Counted from the first letter of the stretch, positions 8,269-17,610 are shown. The stretch is 64,000 nucleotides of DNA from Phycisphaerales bacterium (GCA_040217175.1 JAVJNT010000002.1:372001-436000), one strand, 5' to 3'. Program-made: numbers and translations. Notes: generated from the sequence alone by a model not told the origin.

Positions 8269-9763
8269 GCGCCCCGCCGCACCGGCCCGCGAAGAGCCGG
8301 ACCCAGCGCCGGACGAATCGGCGCAACCACTCAACAAGCAGCCGTGGTACTCGCGGCACCTGTGGCAGATACAGCCGATCCGCGACGTGCTGCTGTTGCT
8401 GTCCGTCTTCGGCGTGCTCTACCTCGGGTACGTGCTGCGAACGGTGACGGTGCCGCTGCTGCTGGCATTGCTGCTGGCGTACCTGCTCGAGCCCGTCGTG
8501 TGCCGGCTCGAGAAGTCAAAGCACTTCACGCGTCAGGGCGCGGTGTCGGGCATTCTGGTGGCGGTCGTCGTGTTCGTGGCGGTGCCGGCGGCGCTCGCGA
8601 CGGCGTTCGCGGTCGTGCAGGGCGTCAGCTTCGCGCAAACGGTCGTCGACAGCGTGGACCGCATCACGACCGTCAGCACGTACGTCAAGGACCACGAAGA
8701 CAACGTGCTGCCCCGCTACGACCGGGAAGAGCAGACGATCGCGTTCTTTTCCGTCGAGCCAGCGCCCGAATTCGAGGAAGGGCCGCCGGCCCCGCCCGAT
8801 GGAATCGATGATGAACCGGAACAAGATTCGCCGGCCCTCGTTGAGACACGACTGAACACGGCCGCGAGTCTCAAGGCCGAGCGAGCGTTCGACGGGCTGC
8901 CCGACGTGCTGAAGCCGGTGGTGTACGGCTATGCGCGGCGCACTGTCACCACGACCGGTACTGGCGACGAGGTCGACGGTCCGGTCGACACCGTCGCCCA
9001 GCTCTCCGATTGGGCCCTCGGCATCGTGCGCGGCAACGCGGCCCGCATGACCGATGCCGCGGTCGAGGGCGGGCGCATCACGCTGGCGACCGGCCTGGCG
9101 ACGGTCACCACGCTGGGCATGCTGCTCTTCGGACTCTTCCTGACCGGCTTCTTCTTCTACTTCCTCTCGACCGGGTACGCCCACGTGCGCGGCTTCGGCT
9201 ACGAGGTCTTGCCGCACCGCTATCGCGACCAGATCGTCGACCTGCTGCGGCAGATGGACCGTGTGGTCGCCGGGTTCGTCCGCGGGCGCATCACGATCGC
9301 GATCATCCAGAGCGTGATCTTCACGATCCTGTACTGGCTCATCGGCGTGCCGGCCCCGCTGATCTTCGGACCGCTGGTCGGCATCCTGAGCATCGTGCCG
9401 TACGTCGCGCTCCTGGGCATCCCGATGACGATCATCGCGCTGGCCATCGACAACAGCGGGTGGTTCGCCTTCCAGCAGACCTGGTGGTGGACGCTGGCGG
9501 CGCCGGTGGCGATCTACTTCGCGGGCCAGGCCGTCGACGACTACCTGCTGACGCCGGCCATCCAGGGCAAGGCAACCAACATGGACACGCCCACGATCCT
9601 GTTCGCCTCGCTGGCGGGCGGCATACTTGCAGGCATCTACGGCCTCTTGCTGGCCATCCCCGTGGCGGCGTGCGTCAAGATCCTGCTGCGCGAGGTGTTC
9701 TGGCCGAGGTTCAACGCGTGGCTCCGGGGCGAAGAGAAGGATTTTCTACCGCTGAAGCGATAG
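8261..9763 (+). CDS. AI-2E-family transporter (PerM/YdiK type)
   Basis: A 500-residue polytopic membrane protein of the AI-2E exporter superfamily. After a basic, Pro-rich N terminus there are two or three helices (VLLLLSVFGVLYLGYVL, VPLLLALLLAYLLEPV, ILVAVVVFVAVPAALA), a long soluble insert of roughly 130 residues, and a C-terminal bundle with the family stretches HRYRDQIVDLLRQMDRVV, GRITIAIIQSVIF, FGPLVGILSIVPYV and AGILAGIYGLLLAIP. The likely start is TTG 8261, eight bases inside the preceding gene; no ATG or GTG fits. Substrates of this family are mostly unknown: some act as Na+/H+ antiporters or signal exporters. The acidic Pro-rich insert is longer than usual. Confidence 0.85.
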   Translation: MAKRPAAPAREEPDPAPDESAQPLNKQPWYSRHLWQIQPIRDVLLLLSVFGVLYLGYVLRTVTVPLLLALLLAYLLEPVVCRLEKSKHFTRQGAVSGILVAVVVFVAVPAALATAFAVVQGVSFAQTVVDSVDRITTVSTYVKDHEDNVLPRYDREEQTIAFFSVEPAPEFEEGPPAPPDGIDDEPEQDSPALVETRLNTAASLKAERAFDGLPDVLKPVVYGYARRTVTTTGTGDEVDGPVDTVAQLSDWALGIVRGNAARMTDAAVEGGRITLATGLATVTTLGMLLFGLFLTGFFFYFLSTGYAHVRGFGYEVLPHRYRDQIVDLLRQMDRVVAGFVRGRITIAIIQSVIFTILYWLIGVPAPLIFGPLVGILSIVPYVALLGIPMTIIALAIDNSGWFAFQQTWWWTLAAPVAIYFAGQAVDDYLLTPAIQGKATNMDTPTILFASLAGGILAGIYGLLLAIPVAACVKILLREVFWPRFNAWLRGEEKDFLPLKR

Positions 9764-9829
9764 GGTTGGCCGATCTCGCTTGAGCATCCACGTGCTCGGC
9801 AACTCGTTCGTTCCACCGGGGGAAACAAC

Positions 9830-10162
9830 ATGAGCCAGGTTCCGCCAGCCCAGCCGGGTCCCGCAACTTCGGATCCGAGCGCGGTCCGTACCGCGATCCT
9901 CGTCTCGGCCATCTTCAACATCCTGTCGGCCGTCGGCTGGGCGTGGACGTGCATCGGCCTGGTGCTCAGCGTCCCGCTGGTGATCCTGGCGGTCTTCGAG
10001 ATCATGCACTTCAACGCGCTAGGCAAGCCGCCCTACGGCCCCAAGCGCAGCCGGACGCAACTCCTTGGCATCCTGGAGATCTGCACGATCCTCGCGGGGA
10101 ACCTCATCTCGCTCATCTGCGGCATCATCGTGCTGGCGATGCTCGATAAGGTTCGCGACTAG
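9830..10162 (+). CDS. Small two-helix membrane protein
   Basis: A 110-residue protein with a Pro/Ala-rich N-terminal tail of about 20 residues and two or three hydrophobic segments: TAILVSAIFNILSAVG running into TCIGLVLSVPLVILAVFEIM, then LLGILEICTILAGNLISLIC near the end. A basic loop (KPPYGPKRSRTQ) separates them, in keeping with a cytoplasmic loop. No family is recognised. It lies between the AI-2E-type transporter and the convergent ffh gene. GGGGG lies ten bases before the ATG. Probably a real gene because the hydrophobic pattern is strong and there is no competing frame. Confidence 0.6.
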   Translation: MSQVPPAQPGPATSDPSAVRTAILVSAIFNILSAVGWAWTCIGLVLSVPLVILAVFEIMHFNALGKPPYGPKRSRTQLLGILEICTILAGNLISLICGIIVLAMLDKVRD

Positions 10163-10233
10163 CTGCGACGCCGGTCAAGATCAGCCTTGGCACCAAGGTG
10201 CCGGGCTTGTCCATCGGCGTGCGCCATCTCTGC

Positions 10234-11742
10234 CTACTTCCGCTTCTTCCGCTGCTTGAAGCCCTTGGGCTTGCCGCCCTTGGTGCTCTTGCGGCGGGCG
10301 ATCGAGGGCATCATGGCGGCTGCCGCTGCGGCGTCGGCCTGCCCGCCGGCGCTCTGGGCCATGTGGGTCATGGTGCTCATCTTGCTGCGGGCGCTCATGT
10401 CGCCCATGCCCTTGGTGAGCTGGTTGATGGTGTTGAACTGCTTGACGAGCTTGCCCACCGTCGCCTGATCGACGCCTGCGCCCTTGGCGATGCGACGCTT
10501 GCGGGAGTTGTCGATGAGCTTGGGCTTCTTACGCTCCTGCTCGGTCATCGACTGGATCTGAGCTTCGACCCGGTCGAGTTCTTTGTCGTCGATGTTCACG
10601 TCCTTGAGCGCGCTGCCCACGCCGGGGAGCATGCCGAGCACCTGCTTCATGGGCCCCAAACGACGGATGGTCTTGAGCTGCTTGAGGAAGTCGTCCATGC
10701 CCAGCTCGCCGCGCATCATCTTGTTCTGCAGCTTCTCGGCTTCCTCCTCGGTGACCTCCTGCTGGGCCTTCTCGACGAGGCTCACCACGTCGCCCATGCC
10801 CAGGATGCGCCCCGCGAAGCGCTCGGGGTGGAAGGGCTCCAGCGCGTTCAGGCCCTCGCCCGTGCCCACGAAGCGGACGGGCGCGCCGGTGACTTCTCGC
10901 ACGCTCAGCGCCGCGCCGCCGCGTGTGTCGCTGTCGAACTTGGTGAGGATCACGCCGTCGATGCCGAGCTGCTCGTGGAAGGCCTTCGCGCTGCGCACCG
11001 CGTCCTGGCCGGTCATGCTGTCGACCACCAGGAAGATGTAGTGCGGGTTGCACGCGGCCTTGACCTTCTTGAGCTCGCCCATCAGGTCGTCGTTGACGTG
11101 CAGGCGGCCGGCGGTGTCGAGGATCGCCACGTCGCTGGCGTTGGCCCGGGCCTGCTTGAGCCCGCGTTTGCACACGTCGACCGCCACGCCCACGCGCTCG
11201 CCGTACGCACCGATCTGGTCGAGCTCGCCGTGGAACTGCACGGGGGCGCTGCCGGGCAAGTCACCAGCCTGGGCCGCCACGGTTTGCAACTGCTCGACGG
11301 CGGCGGGCCGCTGCAGGTCGGCGGCGACGAGGGTGCTCGACAGGTCCTTCTTGCGCAGCCACGCGGCGATCTTGCCGCACGTCGTCGTCTTGCCGCTGCC
11401 CTGCAGGCCGCACATCATGATGACCGTCGGTCCGGGGCTCACGGTGTGGATGCCCGGGTCGCTGGCCTTGCCCGGCTCGCCGCCCAGCAGCTCGACCAGG
11501 CGGTCGTGGACGATCTTGATCATCTCTTCGCCGGGCTTGACGCTCTCGGTGACCCGCTTGCCCAAGGCGTCCTGCACGACCTCGCCGGTGAACTTCTCGA
11601 CGACCTCGAGCGCGACATCGGCCTCGAGCAGGCTCTCGCGGACCTGGGCCATCGCGTCGCGGACGTTCTTCTCGGAGATCGACCCCTGGCCGGAAAGGTT
11701 GCGGAGCGCGGACTGGAAGCCTTCGGTGAGTCGTTCGAGCAT
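10234..11742 (-). CDS. ffh: Signal recognition particle protein Ffh
   Basis: A 502-residue SRP54 GTPase that binds signal sequences of nascent membrane and secreted proteins and, with 4.5S RNA and FtsY, docks ribosomes at the Sec translocon. N domain: MLERLTEGFQSALRNLSGQ. G domain: P-loop GLQGSGKTTTCGK, DTAGRLHVNDDLM, TKFDSDTRGGAALS. Methionine-rich M domain: from about residue 320 to the end, including GPMKQVLGMLPG. The C-terminal tail is long, Ala-rich and ends in a Lys/Arg cluster. The start at 11742 has AAGGA four to five bases upstream; the frame is open a further 26 codons but those look non-coding. It is divergent from the Ppx gene. Confidence 0.95.
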   Translation of the reverse strand: MLERLTEGFQSALRNLSGQGSISEKNVRDAMAQVRESLLEADVALEVVEKFTGEVVQDALGKRVTESVKPGEEMIKIVHDRLVELLGGEPGKASDPGIHTVSPGPTVIMMCGLQGSGKTTTCGKIAAWLRKKDLSSTLVAADLQRPAAVEQLQTVAAQAGDLPGSAPVQFHGELDQIGAYGERVGVAVDVCKRGLKQARANASDVAILDTAGRLHVNDDLMGELKKVKAACNPHYIFLVVDSMTGQDAVRSAKAFHEQLGIDGVILTKFDSDTRGGAALSVREVTGAPVRFVGTGEGLNALEPFHPERFAGRILGMGDVVSLVEKAQQEVTEEEAEKLQNKMMRGELGMDDFLKQLKTIRRLGPMKQVLGMLPGVGSALKDVNIDDKELDRVEAQIQSMTEQERKKPKLIDNSRKRRIAKGAGVDQATVGKLVKQFNTINQLTKGMGDMSARSKMSTMTHMAQSAGGQADAAAAAAMMPSIARRKSTKGGKPKGFKQRKKRK

Positions 11743-11852
11743 GGGTGTCCTTCGGGCGGCCCTTCGAGATCTTCGGGAACGGCGAGCGGTGGAGCGAGCG
11801 GTGGAGATTGTAGAGGGCACCGGCCGGTGCGCCCGTCCTACCGTTTGCCCGG

Positions 11853-13550
11853 ATGGACAGCACGCCCTCTTCCCCCACCGCCGCCGCGAACCCCGCCGCC
11901 GTCGAGCGACCGCTACGCCTGGCCGCCATCGACGTGGGCACCAACTCCATCCGCCTGCTCATCGCCGAGCGCGACGAGGAGGGCGGCTACCGCGTGCTGG
12001 ACGAGGAGAAGGTCAGCCCGCGCCTGGGCCACGGCATGGCCGAGACGGGCCTGATCGCCCCCGACCGCATGGAAGAGGCCATCGACGCCGTCGAGCGGAT
12101 GAAGCAGATCGCCCTGGGCTACGGCGTGGCCGAGGTCCGGGTCATCGCCACCAGCGCCGTCCGCGAGGCCAGCAACGGGCACGAGTTCGTGAGCGGCGTG
12201 CAGCGGCTGAGCAACCTGCGGACCGAGGTCATCGGCCACGAGGACGAGGGCCGCCTGGCCCACAAGAGCGTGGCGGCCGCGTTCGACGTCACCAAGCTGC
12301 CGTTCGCCGTCGCCGACATCGGCGGCGGCTCGACCGAGGTCGTCTTCAGCCGCGGCGGCGCGGTCGAGAAGGTCGTCGGGCTCAAGCTCGGGGCGGTGCG
12401 CGTCGCCGACATGTTCGGCGGGGCGGGCGCCAGCGAGCCCAAGGCCTTCGACGAGATGCGCCAGTACCTCAAGGGCGCCATCGAGACGGCGATCGGCAAG
12501 ATGCCGCTCAAGGCCAAGGTGCTGTTTGGAACCGGTGGCACGTATGGCGCCCTGGCGTCGATCCAGATGGCCAAGGAAGGAGTCAGCGCCGATAGCGTAC
12601 AGGGCCACCGCCTGACCCGCGAGCAGGTCACCAAGACGCTCACCAGGCTGCGGGCCGCGCTCGAGAAGGGCGAGTCGGTCGCAGGGCTGAACAAGGACCG
12701 CTACGACATCATCCTGCCCGGCGCCGCCATCGTCGAGGCGCTGATGAAGGCCCTCAAGGTCGACGAGCTCGTCGTCCACGACCGGGGCATCCGCGACGGG
12801 CTCATGCTCTCGATGCTCGAGGGCCATACCGCCGCCACGCGCGGCCGCGGCGCCCCGCCGGCCACGACGCCCACGCGCATCTCGCTGGGCAGCCGGGCCG
12901 AGAGCGTCCGCCGCTTCGCCCGCAAGTGCCGCTACCACGAGGCCCACAGCGAGCACGTGACGCAGCTCGCCCTCGAGATCTTCGACGAGCTCCAGCAGCA
13001 GCTCCCAGCCGTCGCCAAGGAGCTGGGCAAGAAGCACCCCAGCCACCCGCTCGCGCTCGACCACGAGACGGCGATGGACGACGAGGGCCGGGCCGTGCTC
13101 GAGGCGGCCGGCGTCTTGCACGACATCGGCTACCTGGTAAACCACAGCAAGCACCACAAGCACAGCTACTACATCATCGCCAACGGCGAGCTCGACGGCT
13201 TCACGCCCAGGGAGCGCGAGCTGATCGCCAACATCGCCCGCTACCACCGCCGCAGCCACCCCAAGAACAGCCACGAGCCGTACGCCGCGATGGACAACCA
13301 CGACCGCAAGATCGTGCGTCGCCTGGCGGGCATCTTGAGGGTTGCCGACGGGCTCGACCGCACGCACACGCAGGTCGTCGAGCGCGTCACGGTCAAGATC
13401 GAGGCCCGCGACGGCTGCGAATACCCGAACGCCGCCGTCTTCACCGTCGAATCGCCCAGCGACGTCAGCACCGACCTCTGGGGCGCCCAGCGCAAGTGCG
13501 AGCTCTTCCGGACCGCATTCAACCTGCGGTGCGAGTTCGAGGTGGGCTAG
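11853..13550 (+). CDS. Ppx/GppA phosphatase with C-terminal HD domain
   Basis: A 565-residue member of the exopolyphosphatase / guanosine pentaphosphatase family. The ASKHA ATPase-fold half shows the phosphate-binding loops IDVGTNSIRLLI, ADIGGGSTEVVF and FGTGGTYGALA. The second half (from about residue 355) is an HD-type helical domain with HEAHSEHVTQLAL, VLHDIGYLVNHSKHHKHS and a third His/Asp set, as in E. coli Ppx. Substrates are long-chain polyphosphate and/or pppGpp; sequence alone does not separate them. The next gene's GTG abuts the stop with no gap. With CHAD and pyrophosphatase within 11 kb it may form part of the cell's polyphosphate handling. Confidence 0.88.
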   Translation: MDSTPSSPTAAANPAAVERPLRLAAIDVGTNSIRLLIAERDEEGGYRVLDEEKVSPRLGHGMAETGLIAPDRMEEAIDAVERMKQIALGYGVAEVRVIATSAVREASNGHEFVSGVQRLSNLRTEVIGHEDEGRLAHKSVAAAFDVTKLPFAVADIGGGSTEVVFSRGGAVEKVVGLKLGAVRVADMFGGAGASEPKAFDEMRQYLKGAIETAIGKMPLKAKVLFGTGGTYGALASIQMAKEGVSADSVQGHRLTREQVTKTLTRLRAALEKGESVAGLNKDRYDIILPGAAIVEALMKALKVDELVVHDRGIRDGLMLSMLEGHTAATRGRGAPPATTPTRISLGSRAESVRRFARKCRYHEAHSEHVTQLALEIFDELQQQLPAVAKELGKKHPSHPLALDHETAMDDEGRAVLEAAGVLHDIGYLVNHSKHHKHSYYIIANGELDGFTPRERELIANIARYHRRSHPKNSHEPYAAMDNHDRKIVRRLAGILRVADGLDRTHTQVVERVTVKIEARDGCEYPNAAVFTVESPSDVSTDLWGAQRKCELFRTAFNLRCEFEVG

Positions 13551-14564
13551 GTGGCCGACAAGCGAGCGCACCTGCGGGATGCCATGCTCGACGCAGACTT
13601 GGCCATGCTGCCCGATGCGGTGCGGCGATGGCGGCCCATGGACGAGCTCCGAGCGGCGCGAGCAACGTGGATCGACCAGCAGCTCTCCTGGTGCAACGAT
13701 CGCAAGGTCGCCGTCAACCGTGCGACGAACCTCTTGGTTGGCGCGCCGCGCGACTTCTTGAACGTCGTCATCGACGCCGCCGGAGCGCGAACGCTCTGTG
13801 GCATCCGGCACTACGGGGGCGATGGGAATCGACCGTTCGTCGATCTCGTGGCCACGACGGATGCACATGCGTGGACGGGCGATCGTCTCGCAGAAACCGC
13901 CACCGCGGCGATGGCAGCGTACCCGGCGTTCGAGCCGCCGATGGTGCGGATACCCGTCGCCGGCAGTACGCCTCTACCGCTGCCGCCCGGCTGGGTCGCC
14001 GAGGTCGACCAGGCTCTGATCGGCGCAACCATCGGCGAGATGCTGGAACGAGCACCTGCAACCGAGTTGCCGTCGGTCGTGCTGCGGGACGCGACGGTCG
14101 ACGACGCCATGGAGTTCGAAGCCGACAGTTACGACGCGTTCCAAGATCGTAACGCGGCCCTCCAACAAGTCATCCGTCCCTCCGGCCGCGACGAGATCGA
14201 GGCGTGCGCGAACGAGGGACGCGTGCTGCACTGGTTTCTCCGGGACGAGCCGGGCACCCCCGCGGGATTGCTGTGCATCCAGCGGATCGACTTCCATGCA
14301 ATGGACGGGTACCTCGTGGTCGAGGAGTGCGTCGCCGGGTGGGCGGCCGGCCGGCGATCCGCGGCCGCCGCGCAGCGTGAGCTCGCCCGCACGCTCGTCG
14401 CCGACGACGGGGCGAACGCCTCGCTCCCGATGTTCGGCACCATCATGGGCGAGAACGCGCCCAGCCTCGCGACCGCTCGCCGGTCGGGACGCGAGGTGAT
14501 CGGCGCAGTCTGGTTCGTGCAGCGCGACGCCGAGAGCCGACGTCTCACGCCTCGGCCGCTTTGA
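13551..14564 (+). CDS. Hypothetical protein, possible GNAT-like C-terminal half
   Basis: A 337-residue soluble protein starting at GTG 13551, immediately after the Ppx stop, so translational coupling is likely. No clear family match can be named. The C-terminal half (from about residue 180, VVLRDATVDDAMEF) has the look of an N-acetyltransferase fold: a start resembling the 'R-x-A-x-x-x-D' opening of GNAT proteins, a central strand VLHWFLRD, and a late LPMFGTIMGENAPSL segment. The CoA-binding QxxGxG/A loop is not obvious. The last 20 bases overlap the end of the convergent UdgX gene. Function unknown; the acetyltransferase idea is weak. Confidence 0.6.
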   Translation: MADKRAHLRDAMLDADLAMLPDAVRRWRPMDELRAARATWIDQQLSWCNDRKVAVNRATNLLVGAPRDFLNVVIDAAGARTLCGIRHYGGDGNRPFVDLVATTDAHAWTGDRLAETATAAMAAYPAFEPPMVRIPVAGSTPLPLPPGWVAEVDQALIGATIGEMLERAPATELPSVVLRDATVDDAMEFEADSYDAFQDRNAALQQVIRPSGRDEIEACANEGRVLHWFLRDEPGTPAGLLCIQRIDFHAMDGYLVVEECVAGWAAGRRSAAAAQRELARTLVADDGANASLPMFGTIMGENAPSLATARRSGREVIGAVWFVQRDAESRRLTPRPL

Positions 14565-15966
14565 TGAGATCGAGCACGAATTGCTCGAACGCCTCGTCAC
14601 GCGTCGCCTGGTCGGGCATGCGCAGGATGGCCGAGGGGTGGATGGTGCCCAGGATGATGGCACCCCACTGCTCGCTGTCGATCAGCTCGCCGCGCTGTTG
14701 CGTCACGCGATAGGTTCGCCCGAGCAGGGCCTGTCCCGCCGTCGCGCCGAGTGCGACGATGACCCGCGGCGAGACCTGCTCGATCTCGCCGCGCAGCCAG
14801 GGCAGGCAGGCCCGCACCTGCGAGACCGTCGGCTTCATGTGGATGCGGCGCTTCCCCCGCGCTTCGTGGCGGAAGTGCTTGACCGAGTTGGTCACGTACA
14901 CGGTCGAGCGATCGATGCCCGCGGCCGCGAGCGCCTCGTCGAACAACCGACCGGCCGGGCCGACGAAGGGGCGGCCGGCCACGTCCTCCTCGTCGCCCGG
15001 TTGTTCGCCGACGAACATCAGCCGCGCGTCCGCCGGCCCTTCGCCGAAGACGGTCTGCGTGCCGACGTCGCAGAGCTCGCAGCCCGCGCACTGCCTCGCC
15101 GCGCTCCTGAGCTGGGGCAGCGAGCGGTGGCCCTTGGGCGGCAGGAACGCCTCGGCCCCCGGGTTCTCGTCCTTCTGCCGCGCCATCATGGTCTTCACGC
15201 GCTCAGGCGCCTCGCGCAACAGCTCATCGATGATGCCCGTCTCGGGCATGGTCGACCAGTACCGCCGCGGCATCTCCTTGAGCATGGCGTTCGTCTTGAT
15301 GCGGGCAGGGTTGAAGATGTTGCGATAGTAGGTCTTCCACAGCTCTTCCATCCCATCACGGGCATCTAACGGGTCGCGGTCGACGCCCGGGCCATAGGTC
15401 AGGCTCCGGCCGTCCCAGTCGGCGCTCTGGTGGGGCGTGAAGATGGTCCAGCGCATCACGCCGAAGCGGCGGGCGAAGAAGGGGCCCACCAGCGGCAGCA
15501 CGCGGTGCTCGGGCCGATGCCAGGAGATATACCGCTCGCCGCCTTCCCCCTCGACCTTCCGGAACCGCACGAACGCCTTGGCCTTGTGCGCGTCGAAGCG
15601 GACCTGCTTGTGCATGACCTCGAACGGGCGCACGTCCGGGTCGGCCGCGTCGTCGAGCAGGCCGCGGTCGCCCTCGACGCCGATGCGCCAGACGAGGCGG
15701 TACAGCACGTTCCACCGCTGCTCGTCGCGGTGGCAGGCGACGACCCTGGCACGATCGAGGAAGGCCTTGGGCAATCGCACGGCCGGCGCATCGTCGACCC
15801 GCTCACCATCATCGCCGAACAGCGACCCGCCCCCCGCAGCATCGCGCCACGCGACCTCATCGGGAGGCACGCGGCGGTGCAGCAGCGTGCGGGCCCGCGC
15901 GCACCAGGCCTCGAAGTCGTGCTCGACGCCCACCCCCACGCTCACCCCCACGCTCACGACGATCAC
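14545..15966 (-). CDS. udgX: UdgX-type uracil-DNA glycosylase fused to DUF4130
   Basis: A 473-residue two-domain protein. Residues about 10-240 match DUF4130 (for example HKQVRFDAHKAKAFVRFR and HRPEHRVLPLVGPFF). The second half is a family 4-like uracil-DNA glycosylase with GEQPGDEEDVAGRPFVGPAG near 320, cysteines at 293, 296, 299 and 387 suited to a 4Fe-4S cluster, and HPSAILR near 443. The loop KRRIH at 372-376 marks UdgX, whose His makes a covalent bond to DNA after uracil removal. The start is GTG 15966, overlapping the radical-SAM stop as GTGA. Its 3' end overlaps the convergent upstream gene by 20 bases. Confidence 0.92.
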   Translation of the reverse strand: MIVVSVGVSVGVGVEHDFEAWCARARTLLHRRVPPDEVAWRDAAGGGSLFGDDGERVDDAPAVRLPKAFLDRARVVACHRDEQRWNVLYRLVWRIGVEGDRGLLDDAADPDVRPFEVMHKQVRFDAHKAKAFVRFRKVEGEGGERYISWHRPEHRVLPLVGPFFARRFGVMRWTIFTPHQSADWDGRSLTYGPGVDRDPLDARDGMEELWKTYYRNIFNPARIKTNAMLKEMPRRYWSTMPETGIIDELLREAPERVKTMMARQKDENPGAEAFLPPKGHRSLPQLRSAARQCAGCELCDVGTQTVFGEGPADARLMFVGEQPGDEEDVAGRPFVGPAGRLFDEALAAAGIDRSTVYVTNSVKHFRHEARGKRRIHMKPTVSQVRACLPWLRGEIEQVSPRVIVALGATAGQALLGRTYRVTQQRGELIDSEQWGAIILGTIHPSAILRMPDQATRDEAFEQFVLDLIKAAEA

Positions 15967-17228
15967 GCCGTCTGCTCCAGCTGGTCGACGGTGAGCCGCC
16001 GCGTGAACAGCCGCATCTGCTGGTCGCTCGGCTTGAACCGCTGCACCAGCAGCTCGGGCTTCTCCCTGATCACCTCGCCGCCCGGCACGCGGATGAACGG
16101 GCCGGCCCGGTTCATCGGCGTCCGCATCGCCCGCAGGTCGGCCTCGCGGACCCTTCTCCGCTTCCTCAGCTTCAGGATCCGCCCGACCGTCCGCGTGCCG
16201 AAGCCGGGGACTCGCAAGAGGTCGCGCTTGGGCGCCGTGTTGACGTCGACGGGGAAGAACGCCGGGTGCCGCAGGGCCCACGACAGCTTCGGGTCGTGCT
16301 CCAGGCTCAGGTCGGGGGCGTCGGCCGTCGTCAGCTCGCCGGCGTCGAAGCCGTAGAACCGCACGAGCCAGTCGGCCTGGTACAGCCGGTGCTCGCGGAT
16401 GAGCGGCGGGGTCATCGCGGGCAGGTCGCCGTCGGCGCCCAGGACCGGGCTGTACGCCGAGTAGTAGACGCGCTTGAGCCGCTGGCCGGCGTACAGGTTC
16501 GACGCGGTCGTCAGGATGTCGCGGTCGGTCGAGGCCGACGCCCCCACCACCATCTGCGTGCTCTGGCCGGCGGGCATGAACCGCGGCGCGCTCCTGGACT
16601 TCTTCCGCTCCTGCTTGGCCTCGGCGTGGCGGTCGCGCAGGGCGCTCATCGTCAGGTCGACCGCCCGCATGCTCTTCTCGGGCGCGAGCTTCTTGAGGTC
16701 GGCGTCGGTGGGCAGCTCGACGTTGGCGCTCATGCGGTCGGCGTAGCGACCGGCCTTCTCGAGCAGCTCCTCGCTCGCCCCCGGCACGGCCTTGAGGTGC
16801 ACGTAGCCGAAGAATTGCTCGTCCTGCCGCAGCCGCCGGGCGACCTCCGCCAGTTGCTCCATCGTGTAGTCGGGGCTCTGGATGATGCCCGAGCTGAGGA
16901 ACAGCCCCTCGATGTAGTTCCGCTTGTAGAACTCGATGGTCAGGAACACGACCTCGTCGACGGTGAACCGCGCCCGCGGCGTGTCGCTCGTCACCCGGTT
17001 CACGCAGAAGCGGCAGTCGTAGACGCACCAGTTGGTGAGCAAGAGCTTCAGCAGGCTCACGCACCGGCCGTCGGGCGTGTAGCTGTGGCAGATCCCCACC
17101 CCGTCGGTGTCGCCCAGGCCCTTGGCCTTTCCCATGCCGCCGTTGGACCGCTTCGCCCCGCTGCTCGCGCACGAGGCGTCATACTTGGCGGCGTCGGCCA
17201 GGATGGCCAGCTTGCGGGCAAGGTCCAT
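15963..17228 (-). CDS. Putative DNA modification/repair radical SAM protein
   Basis: A 421-residue radical-SAM enzyme of the type found next to UdgX-like glycosylases. The cluster motif CVYDCRFC (Cys68, Cys72, Cys75) follows LKLLLTNW. The middle carries SSGIIQSPDYTMEQL, and the C-terminal part has a helix-hairpin-helix element (DLLRVPGFGTRTVGRILKLR) suited to DNA binding. The reaction is unknown; the family name reflects the gene linkage and the HhH domain. It is the first gene of the leftward pair and overlaps the glycosylase gene by four bases, so both are made from one message. Start ATG 17228. The partner's DUF4130 domain belongs to the same conserved arrangement. Confidence 0.9.
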   Translation of the reverse strand: MDLARKLAILADAAKYDASCASSGAKRSNGGMGKAKGLGDTDGVGICHSYTPDGRCVSLLKLLLTNWCVYDCRFCVNRVTSDTPRARFTVDEVVFLTIEFYKRNYIEGLFLSSGIIQSPDYTMEQLAEVARRLRQDEQFFGYVHLKAVPGASEELLEKAGRYADRMSANVELPTDADLKKLAPEKSMRAVDLTMSALRDRHAEAKQERKKSRSAPRFMPAGQSTQMVVGASASTDRDILTTASNLYAGQRLKRVYYSAYSPVLGADGDLPAMTPPLIREHRLYQADWLVRFYGFDAGELTTADAPDLSLEHDPKLSWALRHPAFFPVDVNTAPKRDLLRVPGFGTRTVGRILKLRKRRRVREADLRAMRTPMNRAGPFIRVPGGEVIREKPELLVQRFKPSDQQMRLFTRRLTVDQLEQTA

Positions 17229-17610
17229 GGAGGCATGGTAGGTGCTCGTCCGGTGTCGTTCGGGTGGTGTAGGGGAAGTTTGAAGGCGACTCTGGCACGA
17301 CGAGTATGCCTGTGCAATCGATAAACCGAATCTTCACGGTCGGGCTGCTCGCAGCGTGGCGACTCGACCCCGCCTCATTCCTTCCGAGGTCCGATCGGCG
17401 TTGAAGGCGGCAACACGGACGGGAATCCCGGTAGAAACTCTGCCCACGCGAGGCCGTACACCCTCATGAGCCCGGGGCTTGCCCGAATCGTGGGGCTCGT
17501 GCGGGGGTGGGGATGGGCCCTTCTCCGAATTCGAATCGGTCCGACGGCGGACCATCCGGGCCGGCGCTGAAGCAAGCCACCAGCCTCCCGGCACGCAAGG
17601 GAGGACCTTC
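17229..17610. other. Intergenic 382-bp divergent region
   Basis: This gap separates the leftward radical-SAM gene from the rightward beta-helix gene and must carry both promoters. I see no convincing small gene and no tRNA. The only clear functional element is the ribosome-binding site AAGGGAGGA at 17597-17605 for the beta-helix gene. An open frame on the minus strand (17334-17612) has random-looking composition and is judged non-coding. Confidence 0.4.

Noticed and set aside
14545-17172. Single 875-residue glycosylase protein reaching to 17172
   Set aside because: The upstream part is the shadow of the radical-SAM gene in another frame; the real start is GTG 15966.
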